Of a stretch of 64,000 bases of DNA, positions 27,189 to 35,402 are shown in pieces. Positions within the stretch are counted from its first letter, which is position 1. The number at the start of each line of letters is the position of its first letter. Location of the stretch: positions 806,001 to 870,000 of the forward strand of contig NZ_CP061286.1 of assembly GCF_018687095.1 (NCBI RefSeq). The letters run 5' to 3'. This stretch comes from Polynucleobacter sp. MWH-UH25E. GTDB lineage: Bacteria; Pseudomonadota; Gammaproteobacteria; Burkholderiales; Burkholderiaceae. The notes under the pieces are model-generated. The model ran no database searches. It was not told the DNA's origin and was given only the letters and a program-made list of their open reading frames with translations. Made by a program: the position numbers and the translations under genes.

Positions 27189-27196
27189 TTCTAGAT

Positions 27197-28060
27197 ATGC
27201 CTTTTTGTGACCGACTGAAAGCTTATGCATATCTAATCCGCTTGGATAAGCCGATTGGCACTCTTTTGCTATTGTGGCCAACTCTATGGGCTCTATGGCT
27301 GGCTAGCTCAGGAATACCTGACCTGAGCATCCTGTTTATTTTTGTAGTCGGTACTTTTTTGATGCGTAGTGCGGGCTGCGCTATGAATGATTTTGCTGAT
27401 CGCGATTTTGATCGTCACGTACAAAGAACCAAAGAGCGCCCCGTAACTAGTGGCAAGATTTCTAGCAAAGAAGCTGTAGCTGTTGCTCTTGCTTTGGCTT
27501 TGATTGCCTTTCTATTAATTCAGCCATTAAATGCCTTTACTAAGCAACTATCTGTACTTGCGTTGCTAGTAGCTTTTATTTACCCATTTACGAAACGCTT
27601 TTTTGCAATGCCCCAAGCAATTCTTGGCATTGCTTTTGGATTTGGCATCCCTATGGCTTATGCGGCTATCTTGGACTTTATTCCTCTAGAAGCATGGGTT
27701 TTGTTTGTGGGAAATATTTTCTGGGCGATTGCCTATGACACCGCCTATGCCATGGTGGATCGAGAGGATGATCTTCGTTTAGGCTTGCGCACTTCAGCGA
27801 TTACTTTTGGAAAACACGATGTTGCTGCAATCGGTGTTTGTTACGGCATCTTGTTCATTACTCAATTGTGGGTAGCGCAATTAGCGGATTTGAGTAATTA
27901 CTTTTTAGTGGGTTGGTTTATGGCTCTGGCTTGCGCCATTTATCACATGCAGCTGGTTTCAACTCGAAAGCGCGAGGAGTGTTTCCTCGCATTTCGTCAT
28001 AACAATTGGTTGGGCGGATTTTTATTCTTAGGAATTGTGCTTGGATTGAGTATCAATTAG
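27197..28060 (+). CDS. ubiA: 4-hydroxybenzoate polyprenyltransferase
   Basis: UbiA joins a polyprenyl chain to 4-hydroxybenzoate in ubiquinone synthesis. The 287-residue membrane protein has about eight helices and both aspartate-rich motifs of the family: N-D-x-x-D as MNDFADRDFDRHV, and the second D-x-x-x-D region in YDTAYAMVDREDD. The N terminus YAYLIRLDKPIGTLLLLWPTLWAL is typical. It follows recG by 8 bp and its stop overlaps that of the convergent proC by 4 bp. Confidence 0.96.
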   Translation: MPFCDRLKAYAYLIRLDKPIGTLLLLWPTLWALWLASSGIPDLSILFIFVVGTFLMRSAGCAMNDFADRDFDRHVQRTKERPVTSGKISSKEAVAVALALALIAFLLIQPLNAFTKQLSVLALLVAFIYPFTKRFFAMPQAILGIAFGFGIPMAYAAILDFIPLEAWVLFVGNIFWAIAYDTAYAMVDREDDLRLGLRTSAITFGKHDVAAIGVCYGILFITQLWVAQLADLSNYFLVGWFMALACAIYHMQLVSTRKREECFLAFRHNNWLGGFLFLGIVLGLSIN

Positions 28061-28926
28061 TGTTGCCCTAGCTCATCGCCCATCGTTTTACCGCGTTGGC
28101 TAGCGGCATCGATTGCTTTCTCTAAGATCTCATGCCAGCCATGTTGTTTCATGACATCCAAGGCTGCTGCAGTGGTACCGCCTTTAGAGGTAACGCGTTC
28201 ACGCAAAATGCCGGCATGTTCATCAGAGTTATGGGCTAGTTGAGTGGCACCTTCAAGCGTGGCATAGGCCAGCTGACGAGCAGTTTTAGCATCCAACCCC
28301 AATTTTTCGCCAGCAGATTGCATTGCTTCCAAGAAAGCAAAAACATAAGCAGGACCACTACCAGAGACTGCAGTAACCGCATCCATCAGTTTTTCATCGG
28401 AGAGCCAAACCGTTTGACCTACTGCGGTACAAATGGTTTGCGCGAGTGCGCGATCGGATGCATTGACGGCTGCATCAGCGAATAACCCAGTAATACCTTT
28501 GCCGATCAAGGCAGGCGTATTTGGCATCGCTCGTACGCAACGTGTGTGATCGAGCCAGCGACTCATATCCTTGAGTCGAATGCCGGCAGCGATACTTAAG
28601 ATTAATGGGCCTGGCGCGCTAGCATGTTTGAGCTTGGAGGCCAGAGCTTTGGCAACAACATTAAAGTCCTGTGGTTTGATTGCCATGACCACTACATTGT
28701 TCTTGGTGAAGTCGAAGGCTATTTGTTCAAGAGCGCCAATGCCTTGAACTCCAAAATCTTCATACAGTTTCAGAGCAGTGGTTGCATTTGCTTCCACTAC
28801 AGAAATTTGATTGGGTTCAAATCCATTCGCCAATAAGCCGCTAATTAAAGCGCGACCCATATTTCCACCACCAATAAAGGTGATGTGTGCGTTGCTGTTG
28901 TTTTGATTGGTATTTTGTTGACTCAT
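28057..28926 (-). CDS. proC: Pyrroline-5-carboxylate reductase
   Basis: ProC reduces pyrroline-5-carboxylate to proline with NAD(P)H. The 289-residue protein has the N-terminal dinucleotide-binding motif FIGGGNMGRALISGLL, CVRAMPNTPALIGKG, and the C-terminal signature covering AVSGSGPAYVFAFLEAM and the region around VTSKGGTTAAALDVM. It starts with a low-complexity Gln/Asn-rich leader of about 12 residues. Its start overlaps the yggS stop by 4 bp. Confidence 0.97.
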   Translation of the reverse strand: MSQQNTNQNNSNAHITFIGGGNMGRALISGLLANGFEPNQISVVEANATTALKLYEDFGVQGIGALEQIAFDFTKNNVVVMAIKPQDFNVVAKALASKLKHASAPGPLILSIAAGIRLKDMSRWLDHTRCVRAMPNTPALIGKGITGLFADAAVNASDRALAQTICTAVGQTVWLSDEKLMDAVTAVSGSGPAYVFAFLEAMQSAGEKLGLDAKTARQLAYATLEGATQLAHNSDEHAGILRERVTSKGGTTAAALDVMKQHGWHEILEKAIDAASQRGKTMGDELGQH

Positions 28927-29648
28927 CTTGTAATCTTATCGCGCTTCCCAAAAATCGCAGTTCCTACCCGAACCATCGTACTTCCTTCTGCAATGGCAGC
29001 CTCTAGGTCGTCCGACATGCCCATCGACAGGGTATCGAAGAATTGATAGCCTGGATCGACTAATCGGCTCGATTGAATTTGCTTGAAACAGTCACGTACT
29101 GCCGCAAACGCTTGGCGCTGCTTTAGTGGATCTGAGGTTGGTTCTGGAATCGCCATTAGACCTCGCAGAACGATATTCGGAAGTTTGCTCACAGCATCAC
29201 AGAGCTCTAAAGCATCTGAGAGCGAAACACCACTTTTACTTTCTTCTTCGCTAACATTGACCTGTATACAGACTTGTAATTCTGGCAAGCTTGGAAACTC
29301 GCCACGTTGGCTCGAGAGGCGCTCTGCAATCTTCAGTCGGTCAACACTATGAACCCAGTCGAAATGCTCGGCAACATCACGGGTTTTGTTACTTTGCAGT
29401 GGGCCGATGAAGTGCCACACTAACCAGGGGCGTAGCTTTTCAAGCTGAGTAATTTTTTCAATGGCCTCTTGTACATAGTTTTCACCGAAAGCCGATTGAC
29501 CAGCGTGCATCGCTTCCTCAATCGCACTAGCGGGAAATGTCTTGCTGACTGCCAAAAGCTCAATCTCTTCTGGTTCGCGCTTTGCCGATAGGGCCGCTAG
29601 CTCAATGCGCTCCTTAACCTGAATCAGATTGACAACAATTGAGTTCAT
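28923..29648 (-). CDS. yggS: YggS-family pyridoxal phosphate homeostasis protein
   Basis: A 241-residue single-domain PLP-binding TIM barrel related to the N-terminal domain of alanine racemase. The PLP lysine lies in LLAVSKTFPA (about residue 36), followed by FGENYVQEAIEKI, WHFIGPLQSNK, and the C-terminal LSMGMSDDLEAAIAEGSTMVRVGTAIFG. Members keep free PLP balanced rather than catalysing a reaction. It overlaps both glcF upstream and proC downstream by 4 bp; yggS-proC adjacency is widespread. Confidence 0.95.
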   Translation of the reverse strand: MNSIVVNLIQVKERIELAALSAKREPEEIELLAVSKTFPASAIEEAMHAGQSAFGENYVQEAIEKITQLEKLRPWLVWHFIGPLQSNKTRDVAEHFDWVHSVDRLKIAERLSSQRGEFPSLPELQVCIQVNVSEEESKSGVSLSDALELCDAVSKLPNIVLRGLMAIPEPTSDPLKQRQAFAAVRDCFKQIQSSRLVDPGYQFFDTLSMGMSDDLEAAIAEGSTMVRVGTAIFGKRDKITR

Positions 29649-30922
29649 TTGCTCCGTGCTTGCTGGCTAATGATTTGATCTACGATCTCGATCCAATGCA
29701 AAACAGGCTTTTCATCTTGTTGTAGATGGGTGATGCAGCCAATATTCCCAGAAACAATCACATCTGCACCGGACTCTTCGCAGGCAACCGTCAAATTCTT
29801 TAATTTATTTTGGCGTAATTGTTCGGATAGCTCTGGTTGGGTCACTGAATAAGTGCCGGCAGAGCCACAGCAAAGATGACTGTCATTGCAAAGGCGAACG
29901 CTAATACCTAAACTACCAAGCAAGCCTTCAACCTTGCCTCGAATTTGTTGGCCATGCTGTAAGGTGCAAGGTGGGTGGTACACCACTCCCGGTTTTTGAT
30001 CGGCGCCGATTAATGCAATAAGTTCATTTTGCAAGCTTGCCATGACTTCGGAGATATCTTTTGTGAGATCCGAAATTTTCTTAGCCTTAGCGGCATAAGC
30101 AGGGTCATTGGCTAATAAATGTCCATAGTCTTTCACCATGACGCCGCAACCAGAGGCTGTCATGATGATAGCCTCAACACCACTTTCTACCACCGGCCAC
30201 CAGGCATCAATATTTTGTTTGACGTTATCTAGACCACCTGCTTGATCATTAAGGTGGTAGCGAAGTGCGCCACAACAGGTAGCGCTCGGGGCGCTGACAA
30301 GTTGGATTTTGAGCGCATCCAATACTCTTGCGGTAGCCGAATTAATATTCGGAAGCATGCCAGGCTGAACGCAACCTTCAAGAATGAGCATCTTCCGAGC
30401 ATGCTGTGTATTAGGTCTGGCGTAAGGATTGATCTGCGGATCTAAGGCCTTATTTTTTACTAGTGGAATCTTGCGTTTAATGCCGCTTGGCATTAATGGT
30501 CGAACCAGGCGACCCAAAGTCATTGCTGAATTAAATAAAGCGGGCTTTGTAAGACCTTCTTTGAGAGCCCAGCGAGTAAGTCGTTCGCTAATTGGGCGTG
30601 CAGGCGTATTTTCTTCAGCCCACTTGCGTCCAATATCTACTAGATTGCCGTATTGAACTCCGCTTGGACAAGTGCTTTCGCAATTGCGACAAGTTAAGCA
30701 ACGGTCTAAGTGCAATCGAGTTTTTTCAGTAGGAGCCTGTCCTTCCGCAATCTGTTTAATTAGGTAGATCCGACCACGAGGACCATCTAATTCATCACCA
30801 AGCAACTGATAAGTTGGGCAGGTAGCGGTACAAAAACCGCAATGAACACATTTGCCTAGAATACGTGCGGCTTCAATGCCTTCGGGTGTATTGGCAAATT
30901 GGGGGGCTAGTTGAGTTTGCAT
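29645..30922 (-). CDS. glcF: Glycolate oxidase iron-sulfur subunit
   Basis: A 425-residue subunit with two N-terminal 4Fe-4S sites: C-x-x-C-x-x-C-x-x-x-C-P in CVHCGFCTATCP, and CLTCRNCESTCPSG. The C-terminal half has two CCG-type cysteine motifs (ATCCGALRYH and LCCGSAGTYSVTQPELS) that bind further cofactors in this family. It passes electrons from the GlcD/GlcE flavoproteins towards the respiratory chain when glycolate is oxidised to glyoxylate. Third gene of glcDEF; it overlaps yggS by 4 bp. Confidence 0.95.
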   Translation of the reverse strand: MQTQLAPQFANTPEGIEAARILGKCVHCGFCTATCPTYQLLGDELDGPRGRIYLIKQIAEGQAPTEKTRLHLDRCLTCRNCESTCPSGVQYGNLVDIGRKWAEENTPARPISERLTRWALKEGLTKPALFNSAMTLGRLVRPLMPSGIKRKIPLVKNKALDPQINPYARPNTQHARKMLILEGCVQPGMLPNINSATARVLDALKIQLVSAPSATCCGALRYHLNDQAGGLDNVKQNIDAWWPVVESGVEAIIMTASGCGVMVKDYGHLLANDPAYAAKAKKISDLTKDISEVMASLQNELIALIGADQKPGVVYHPPCTLQHGQQIRGKVEGLLGSLGISVRLCNDSHLCCGSAGTYSVTQPELSEQLRQNKLKNLTVACEESGADVIVSGNIGCITHLQQDEKPVLHWIEIVDQIISQQARSK

Positions 30923-30955
30923 ATGAAAACGAAAGTGGTGTGCTTATGGGGGCGC

Positions 30956-32107
30956 TTAAGGAAGACGATTACTCGCGAATACGCCGGCAGGATCGAATGC
31001 AGATCTTAGGCGCGCTTGAACTGCTTCAAGCGCTTTGGAATGGGCCTGTTCGCTCAGTAAGGTAAAGCGCTCAAATGCAGGATTGACATTGCCCCCTTGC
31101 TTGAAGCGAGTTGCATGTCCGCCATGACTACTCGCTAATTTTTTGATGGCATCGAATGTCGCTTGATCGCCAGGGGCTTTGATCCAGCGTTGTTGTCCAT
31201 GCCATTCCAGAACAACATCATTTTCTGCTCCAGGAATGTTTAAGGGGCCGCACGCGGCTGGGAGAGCTAAGCGATATAGGGTTTGATCAGCACCGAGGCT
31301 AGTGAAAGTTGAGAGGTTTTGTTCGCGTAACTGAATCCAAAAATCTTCGGCTTCATCTGGTAAAACGATTTGCGCATTAACCTGAGCGCACATGAGGGGG
31401 GTGGCCGACTTAACTGCCGCCGCTGCACCAGCTAAGCGAATGGTTAGCTCTCCATCACCGCTAGGGCTTCCTATCCAACAGCTTGCTGATAGCGGCAAAG
31501 GTTGGCCTGCCCATTCATTTAGTGCTTTAAGCGCTTTTCCTTGAGAAATGCGGCAGCGAAGTGTTGCAGTTGCTGCGGGCTTTGGCAACACTTTGACTGA
31601 TGCCTCTAGTAGCAAAGACAGCGTTCCCATAGAACCAGGCAGAAGTCGAGAAATATCATAGCCTGCAACGTTTTTCATTACCTTTCCACCAAAGGATAGA
31701 TCTTGTCCTTTGCCATCGAGAATGCGTGCACCTAAAACAAAGTCACGAAAATTACCCACGCTGATGCGCCCTGGACCGGCAAGTCCTGCGGCGATTGCAC
31801 CACCAAATGTTGCCTGCTCCCCAAAATGAGGTGGTTCAAAAGCAAGCACTTGGTTTTTTTCTTTTAGGGCTGCTTCAATTTCCTTTAATGGGGTTCCCGC
31901 ACAGGCAGTAATCACTAATTCTTCTGGCTGGTATTCCAAAATTCCAGAATAGTTACGCGTGTTTAATTTTGTGTACTGATTTGGATTGCCATACCAAGAT
32001 TTTGTTCCGCCACCCTCAATTGAGAGAGGTGTTTTACTTTTGGCTGCATTCAGAATCTGTTCACGAAATACCTCAATCGCTACCTGATGTGCATTGGAGT
32101 TGGTCAT
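30956..32107 (-). CDS. glcE: Glycolate oxidase FAD-binding subunit
   Basis: A 383-residue flavoprotein with a shortened FAD-binding PCMH fold: IEGGGTKSWYGNP, YQPEELVITACAGTPLKEIEAAL, FGEQATFGGAIAAGLAGPGR and FGGKVMKNVAGYDISRLLPGSMG. GlcE is required with GlcD and GlcF for glycolate dehydrogenase activity. Its ATG shares one base with the glcD stop (TAATG), so translation is coupled. glcF follows after 33 bp. Confidence 0.94.
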   Translation of the reverse strand: MTNSNAHQVAIEVFREQILNAAKSKTPLSIEGGGTKSWYGNPNQYTKLNTRNYSGILEYQPEELVITACAGTPLKEIEAALKEKNQVLAFEPPHFGEQATFGGAIAAGLAGPGRISVGNFRDFVLGARILDGKGQDLSFGGKVMKNVAGYDISRLLPGSMGTLSLLLEASVKVLPKPAATATLRCRISQGKALKALNEWAGQPLPLSASCWIGSPSGDGELTIRLAGAAAAVKSATPLMCAQVNAQIVLPDEAEDFWIQLREQNLSTFTSLGADQTLYRLALPAACGPLNIPGAENDVVLEWHGQQRWIKAPGDQATFDAIKKLASSHGGHATRFKQGGNVNPAFERFTLLSEQAHSKALEAVQARLRSAFDPAGVFASNRLP

Positions 32108-33621
32108 TAGAAGCGCTCCAATTCTGGATGAGGCAATTTGCCGTTGCTGATGCGCATGCGTCCATACTCAGCGCAGCGGTTGAGAGTTGGAATGGCTTTA
32201 TCAGGGTTCAGTAATTTCTCAGGATCAAAAGCAGCCTTTACACCCCAGAAGGATTCACGTTCCCCTTCACCAAATTGGACGCACATAGAATTAATTTTTT
32301 CAATTCCAACACCATGTTCACCGGTGATGGTTCCACCAAGCTCAACACAGGCTTCAAGAATTTCTGTGCCGAACTCTTCAGCACGATGCCATTCATCTTG
32401 ATCGGCACCATTAAACAAAATAAGCGGATGCATATTGCCATCACCTGCATGAAATACGTTTAAGCAACCAAGACCATATTTTGTTTCCATGCCCTGAATG
32501 CGTTTGAGTAGAGTGGCAATGTGACGACGGGGAATAGTTCCATCCATACAGTAGTAATCAGGAGCTAAACGACCTGCAGCTGGGAATGCATTTTTACGAC
32601 CACTCCAAAACTTGAGGCGCTCAGCTTCATCTTTGGAAATCTGAATTCCGCTTGCACCAGATTTTTCTAAAACTTGTGTCATACGTTCAATTTCTTCGGC
32701 GACTTCTTCGGGTGTGCCGTCGGACTCGCACAGCAAAATCGCTTCCGCATCCAAGTCATAGCCTGCATGTACAAATTCTTCTACAGCGCGAGTTGTAGCT
32801 TTATCCATCATCTCTAGGCCTGCAGGAATGATGCCTGCAGCGATGATGGCTGCAACCGCATTGCCACCTTTTTCAATGTCATCAAAGCTCGCCATGATCA
32901 CTCTCGCTAACTTAGGTTTGGCAACGAGCTTTACGGTTACTTCAGTAACTACTGCTAGCATGCCTTCACTACCCATCATGATGGCAAGCAAATCAAGACC
33001 TGGAGAATCTGGTGCTAGACTTCCGAACTCCACAATCTCGCCATTCATAAGAACGCCACGAACGCGCAAGACGTTATGCAATGTGAGACCATACTTAAGG
33101 CAGTGAACACCACCAGAGTTTTCATTCACATTGCCGCCGATGGAGCAGGCAATCTGTGATGAAGGATCCGGCGCGTAATACAAACCATGATGACTTACTG
33201 CTTCAGAGATAGCAAGATTGCGGACGCCTGGTTGAGCAACCGCAGTGCGAGTGAATGGATCAATGCTTAAAATTTTCTTCAGCTTAGCTAGCGATAGAAC
33301 TAAGCCTTGGGAGAGTGGCATAGCGCCACCAGAGAGCCCTGTGCCAGATCCACGCGGCACAACTGGAATCTCCATGGCAAAGCAGATCTTCAAAATCTGA
33401 GCTACTTGCTCTTCTGTTTCGGGAAGGGCAACCGCTAATGGCATACGGCGATAGGCAGCTAAACCATCACATTCATAGGGAATTGTGTCCTCGGGCTCCC
33501 AAAGTAGGGCATGTTCTGGAAGAACAGGGCGCAAAGCGGAAACCAGCTTAGATTGAAGGGCGCTAATTGCGGCTAAATCGGGGGGCGGGGTCACCATATT
33601 CATGACATTCATTTTAGCCAT
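32107..33621 (-). CDS. glcD: Glycolate oxidase catalytic subunit, FAD-linked
   Basis: A 504-residue flavoprotein of the D-lactate/glycolate dehydrogenase family. The PCMH FAD-binding domain is marked by VPRGSGTGLSGGAMPLSQG, PDPSSQIACSIGGNVNENSGGVHCLKYG, and the C-terminal domain by HAGDGNMHPLILF and ITGEHGVGIEKI. It oxidises glycolate (and perhaps D-lactate) to glyoxylate. First gene of a five-gene overlapping operon with glcE, glcF, yggS and proC. Three in-frame ATGs lie within the first seven codons, so the exact start is uncertain; the first lies 18 bp from the divergent adenosyltransferase gene. Confidence 0.95.
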   Translation of the reverse strand: MAKMNVMNMVTPPPDLAAISALQSKLVSALRPVLPEHALLWEPEDTIPYECDGLAAYRRMPLAVALPETEEQVAQILKICFAMEIPVVPRGSGTGLSGGAMPLSQGLVLSLAKLKKILSIDPFTRTAVAQPGVRNLAISEAVSHHGLYYAPDPSSQIACSIGGNVNENSGGVHCLKYGLTLHNVLRVRGVLMNGEIVEFGSLAPDSPGLDLLAIMMGSEGMLAVVTEVTVKLVAKPKLARVIMASFDDIEKGGNAVAAIIAAGIIPAGLEMMDKATTRAVEEFVHAGYDLDAEAILLCESDGTPEEVAEEIERMTQVLEKSGASGIQISKDEAERLKFWSGRKNAFPAAGRLAPDYYCMDGTIPRRHIATLLKRIQGMETKYGLGCLNVFHAGDGNMHPLILFNGADQDEWHRAEEFGTEILEACVELGGTITGEHGVGIEKINSMCVQFGEGERESFWGVKAAFDPEKLLNPDKAIPTLNRCAEYGRMRISNGKLPHPELERF

Positions 33622-33632
33622 TTACCTATAAT
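33602..33632 (+). promoter_or_regulatory. Candidate promoter for a leaderless adenosyltransferase mRNA
   Basis: ATGACA (33602-33607), 19 bp, TATAAT (33627-33632, perfect). The -10 box ends seven bases before the ATG at 33640, so transcription would begin at or next to the start codon, and no Shine-Dalgarno sequence is present. The -35 lies inside the first codons of glcD on the other strand. Confidence 0.5.
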
Positions 33633-33639
33633 TAAGCTT

Positions 33640-34209
33640 ATGGGAAATCGACTATCAAAAATCGCTACTAGAACTGGTGATGCAGGCATGACCGGCCTCG
33701 GGGATGGTAGTCGCGTTGAAAAGGATCATTTACGCATCTGCGCGATGGGTGACGTTGACGAGCTCAACTCCGAAATCGGTGTTTTGACGACCGAAGATAT
33801 TCCTCCAAGTATTGCGGAGGAGTTAAAAACCCTGTTTTTGCAGATTCAGCATGATTTGTTTGATTTGGGCGGCGAGCTTTGCATTCCGAATTACAAATTA
33901 CTCAATCCAGACCATGTGGCTCAATTAGATCTGTGGCTGGAAAAATACAACAAGCAATTGCCGCCTCTAACAGAATTTATTTTACCTGGCGGTACACGTG
34001 CCGCTGCGCAGGCTCATGTTTGCAGAACAGTATGCAGAAGAGCAGAGCGCTCAATCGTACGTTTAGGCTGGGAAGAGCCTTTGTACGATGCTCCACGACA
34101 GTATGTGAATCGCTTGTCAGATCTCTTGTTTGTTTTGGCACGAGTTCTCAATCGTGCGGCTGGTGGATCCGATGTTTTGTGGAAGCACGAAAAAAAAGAG
34201 ACTAAATAA
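33640..34209 (+). CDS. Cob(I)yrinic acid a,c-diamide adenosyltransferase, PduO type
   Basis: A 189-residue enzyme that transfers adenosyl from ATP to cobalamin. The N-terminal ATP-binding loop SKIATRTGDAGMTGLGDGSRVEK and the acidic DVDELNSEIGVL are typical of the PduO/MMAB type rather than CobA, as is the C-terminal ARRAERSIVRL-like segment (CRRAERSIVRLG) and YVNRLSDLLFVLARVLNR. It would salvage cobalamin for B12-dependent enzymes. The gap to the divergent glcD is 18 bp with no ribosome-binding site. Confidence 0.94.
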   Translation: MGNRLSKIATRTGDAGMTGLGDGSRVEKDHLRICAMGDVDELNSEIGVLTTEDIPPSIAEELKTLFLQIQHDLFDLGGELCIPNYKLLNPDHVAQLDLWLEKYNKQLPPLTEFILPGGTRAAAQAHVCRTVCRRAERSIVRLGWEEPLYDAPRQYVNRLSDLLFVLARVLNRAAGGSDVLWKHEKKETK

Positions 34210-34246
34210 ATTAGCCTCTTTTCATCTTTAAAAGCACTTCAAGCTT

Positions 34247-35371
34247 TCATTTTTTCTTAGCTCTACGCTTTTTAACAGCGGCTGCAAGTCGTTCTAGCAC
34301 TTGTACTGAATCATCCCAATTAATGCAAGCATCAGTAATACTTCTGCCATATTCCAGCTTGCTTGGGTCATCTTTTCCTGGTGTGAACTTTTGCGCCCCA
34401 TCATTGAGATGGCTCTCAACCATGACACCAAATATCTGATGTGAACCCGATTCAATTTGCTTTGCAATGTCATCAGCTACAACGATTTGACGTTCATGCT
34501 TCTTGCTGGAATTGGCATGAGATAAGTCAACCATCAAGCTAGCTGGAAGCTTGGCAGCCTCGAGTTCAGCGCAAGCCGCTTGGACAAATTTAGCTTCGTA
34601 GTTAGGTTCTTTGCCGCCACGCAAAATTACGTGGCAATCCTTATTGCCCTTGGTTTCTACAACAGACACCTGACCGTTTTTGTGAACTGATAGGAAGTGA
34701 TGTGGACGACCAGCTGCTTGGATAGCATCGGTAGCAATTTTGATATTGCCATCCGTGCCATTCTTAAACCCGATTGGTGCAGATAGTCCAGAAGCAAGTT
34801 CGCGATGAACTTGGCTTTCTGTTGTGCGTGCTCCGATTGCGCCCCAAGAGATGAGATCAGCAATGTACTGTGGAGAAATCACATCTAAGAATTCGCTACC
34901 TGCTGGCATGCCTACGCGGTTAATTTCCATGAGCACTTGACGCGCTAGACGTAGGCCTTCTTCGATGCGATAAGACTCATCAAGATATGGGTCGTTGATT
35001 AAACCTTTCCAGCCAACAGTAGTTCGAGGCTTTTCAAAGTACACCCGCATCACAATTTCGAGCTCGCCCGAGAAGCGAGTACGTTCCGCTAAAAGGCTGT
35101 GGCAATATTCCAATGCTGCTCGAGGATCATGGATGGAGCAGGGACCAATAATCACTAACAGGCGATCATCCTTGCCGTGAATAATGTCACGAATTTTTTT
35201 ACGCGTTTTGCTGATTAACGCTTCTGTTGGTGTTCCCGAAATTGGGAAAAAGCGAATCAAATGCTCTGGCGGTGGCAGAACAGAGATTGTGGCAATGCGT
35301 TGATCGTCGGTATCTGACGTTTTATCTACGGCAGAGTACCAATTACTAGGGTTCGTATTTTGTTGGCTCAT
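34247..35371 (-). CDS. aroG: 3-deoxy-7-phosphoheptulonate synthase (DAHP synthase, class I)
   Basis: This enzyme condenses PEP and erythrose 4-phosphate in the first step of aromatic amino acid synthesis. The 374-residue class I (AroF/G/H type) protein shows VIIGPCSIHDPRAALEYC, MRVYFEKPRTTVGWKGLINDP, IGARTTESQVHRELASGLSAPIGFKNGTDG and VDLSHANSSK. Which amino acid feeds back on it cannot be read reliably; aroF is an alternative symbol. It has a Lys/Arg-rich C-terminal tail. It lies 31 bp after tldD and may belong to the yhdP operon. Confidence 0.93.
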   Translation of the reverse strand: MSQQNTNPSNWYSAVDKTSDTDDQRIATISVLPPPEHLIRFFPISGTPTEALISKTRKKIRDIIHGKDDRLLVIIGPCSIHDPRAALEYCHSLLAERTRFSGELEIVMRVYFEKPRTTVGWKGLINDPYLDESYRIEEGLRLARQVLMEINRVGMPAGSEFLDVISPQYIADLISWGAIGARTTESQVHRELASGLSAPIGFKNGTDGNIKIATDAIQAAGRPHHFLSVHKNGQVSVVETKGNKDCHVILRGGKEPNYEAKFVQAACAELEAAKLPASLMVDLSHANSSKKHERQIVVADDIAKQIESGSHQIFGVMVESHLNDGAQKFTPGKDDPSKLEYGRSITDACINWDDSVQVLERLAAAVKKRRAKKK

Positions 35372-35402
35372 ACGACTATTTTAAGCCGTATTTAGAACAA
35401 AA

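Noticed and set aside
34191..34220. Possible terminator at the end of the cobalamin adenosyltransferase gene (AAAAGAG / CTCTTTT)
   Set aside because: The stem is interrupted, overlaps the stop codon and has no proper T-run; plausible but below the level I would annotate.
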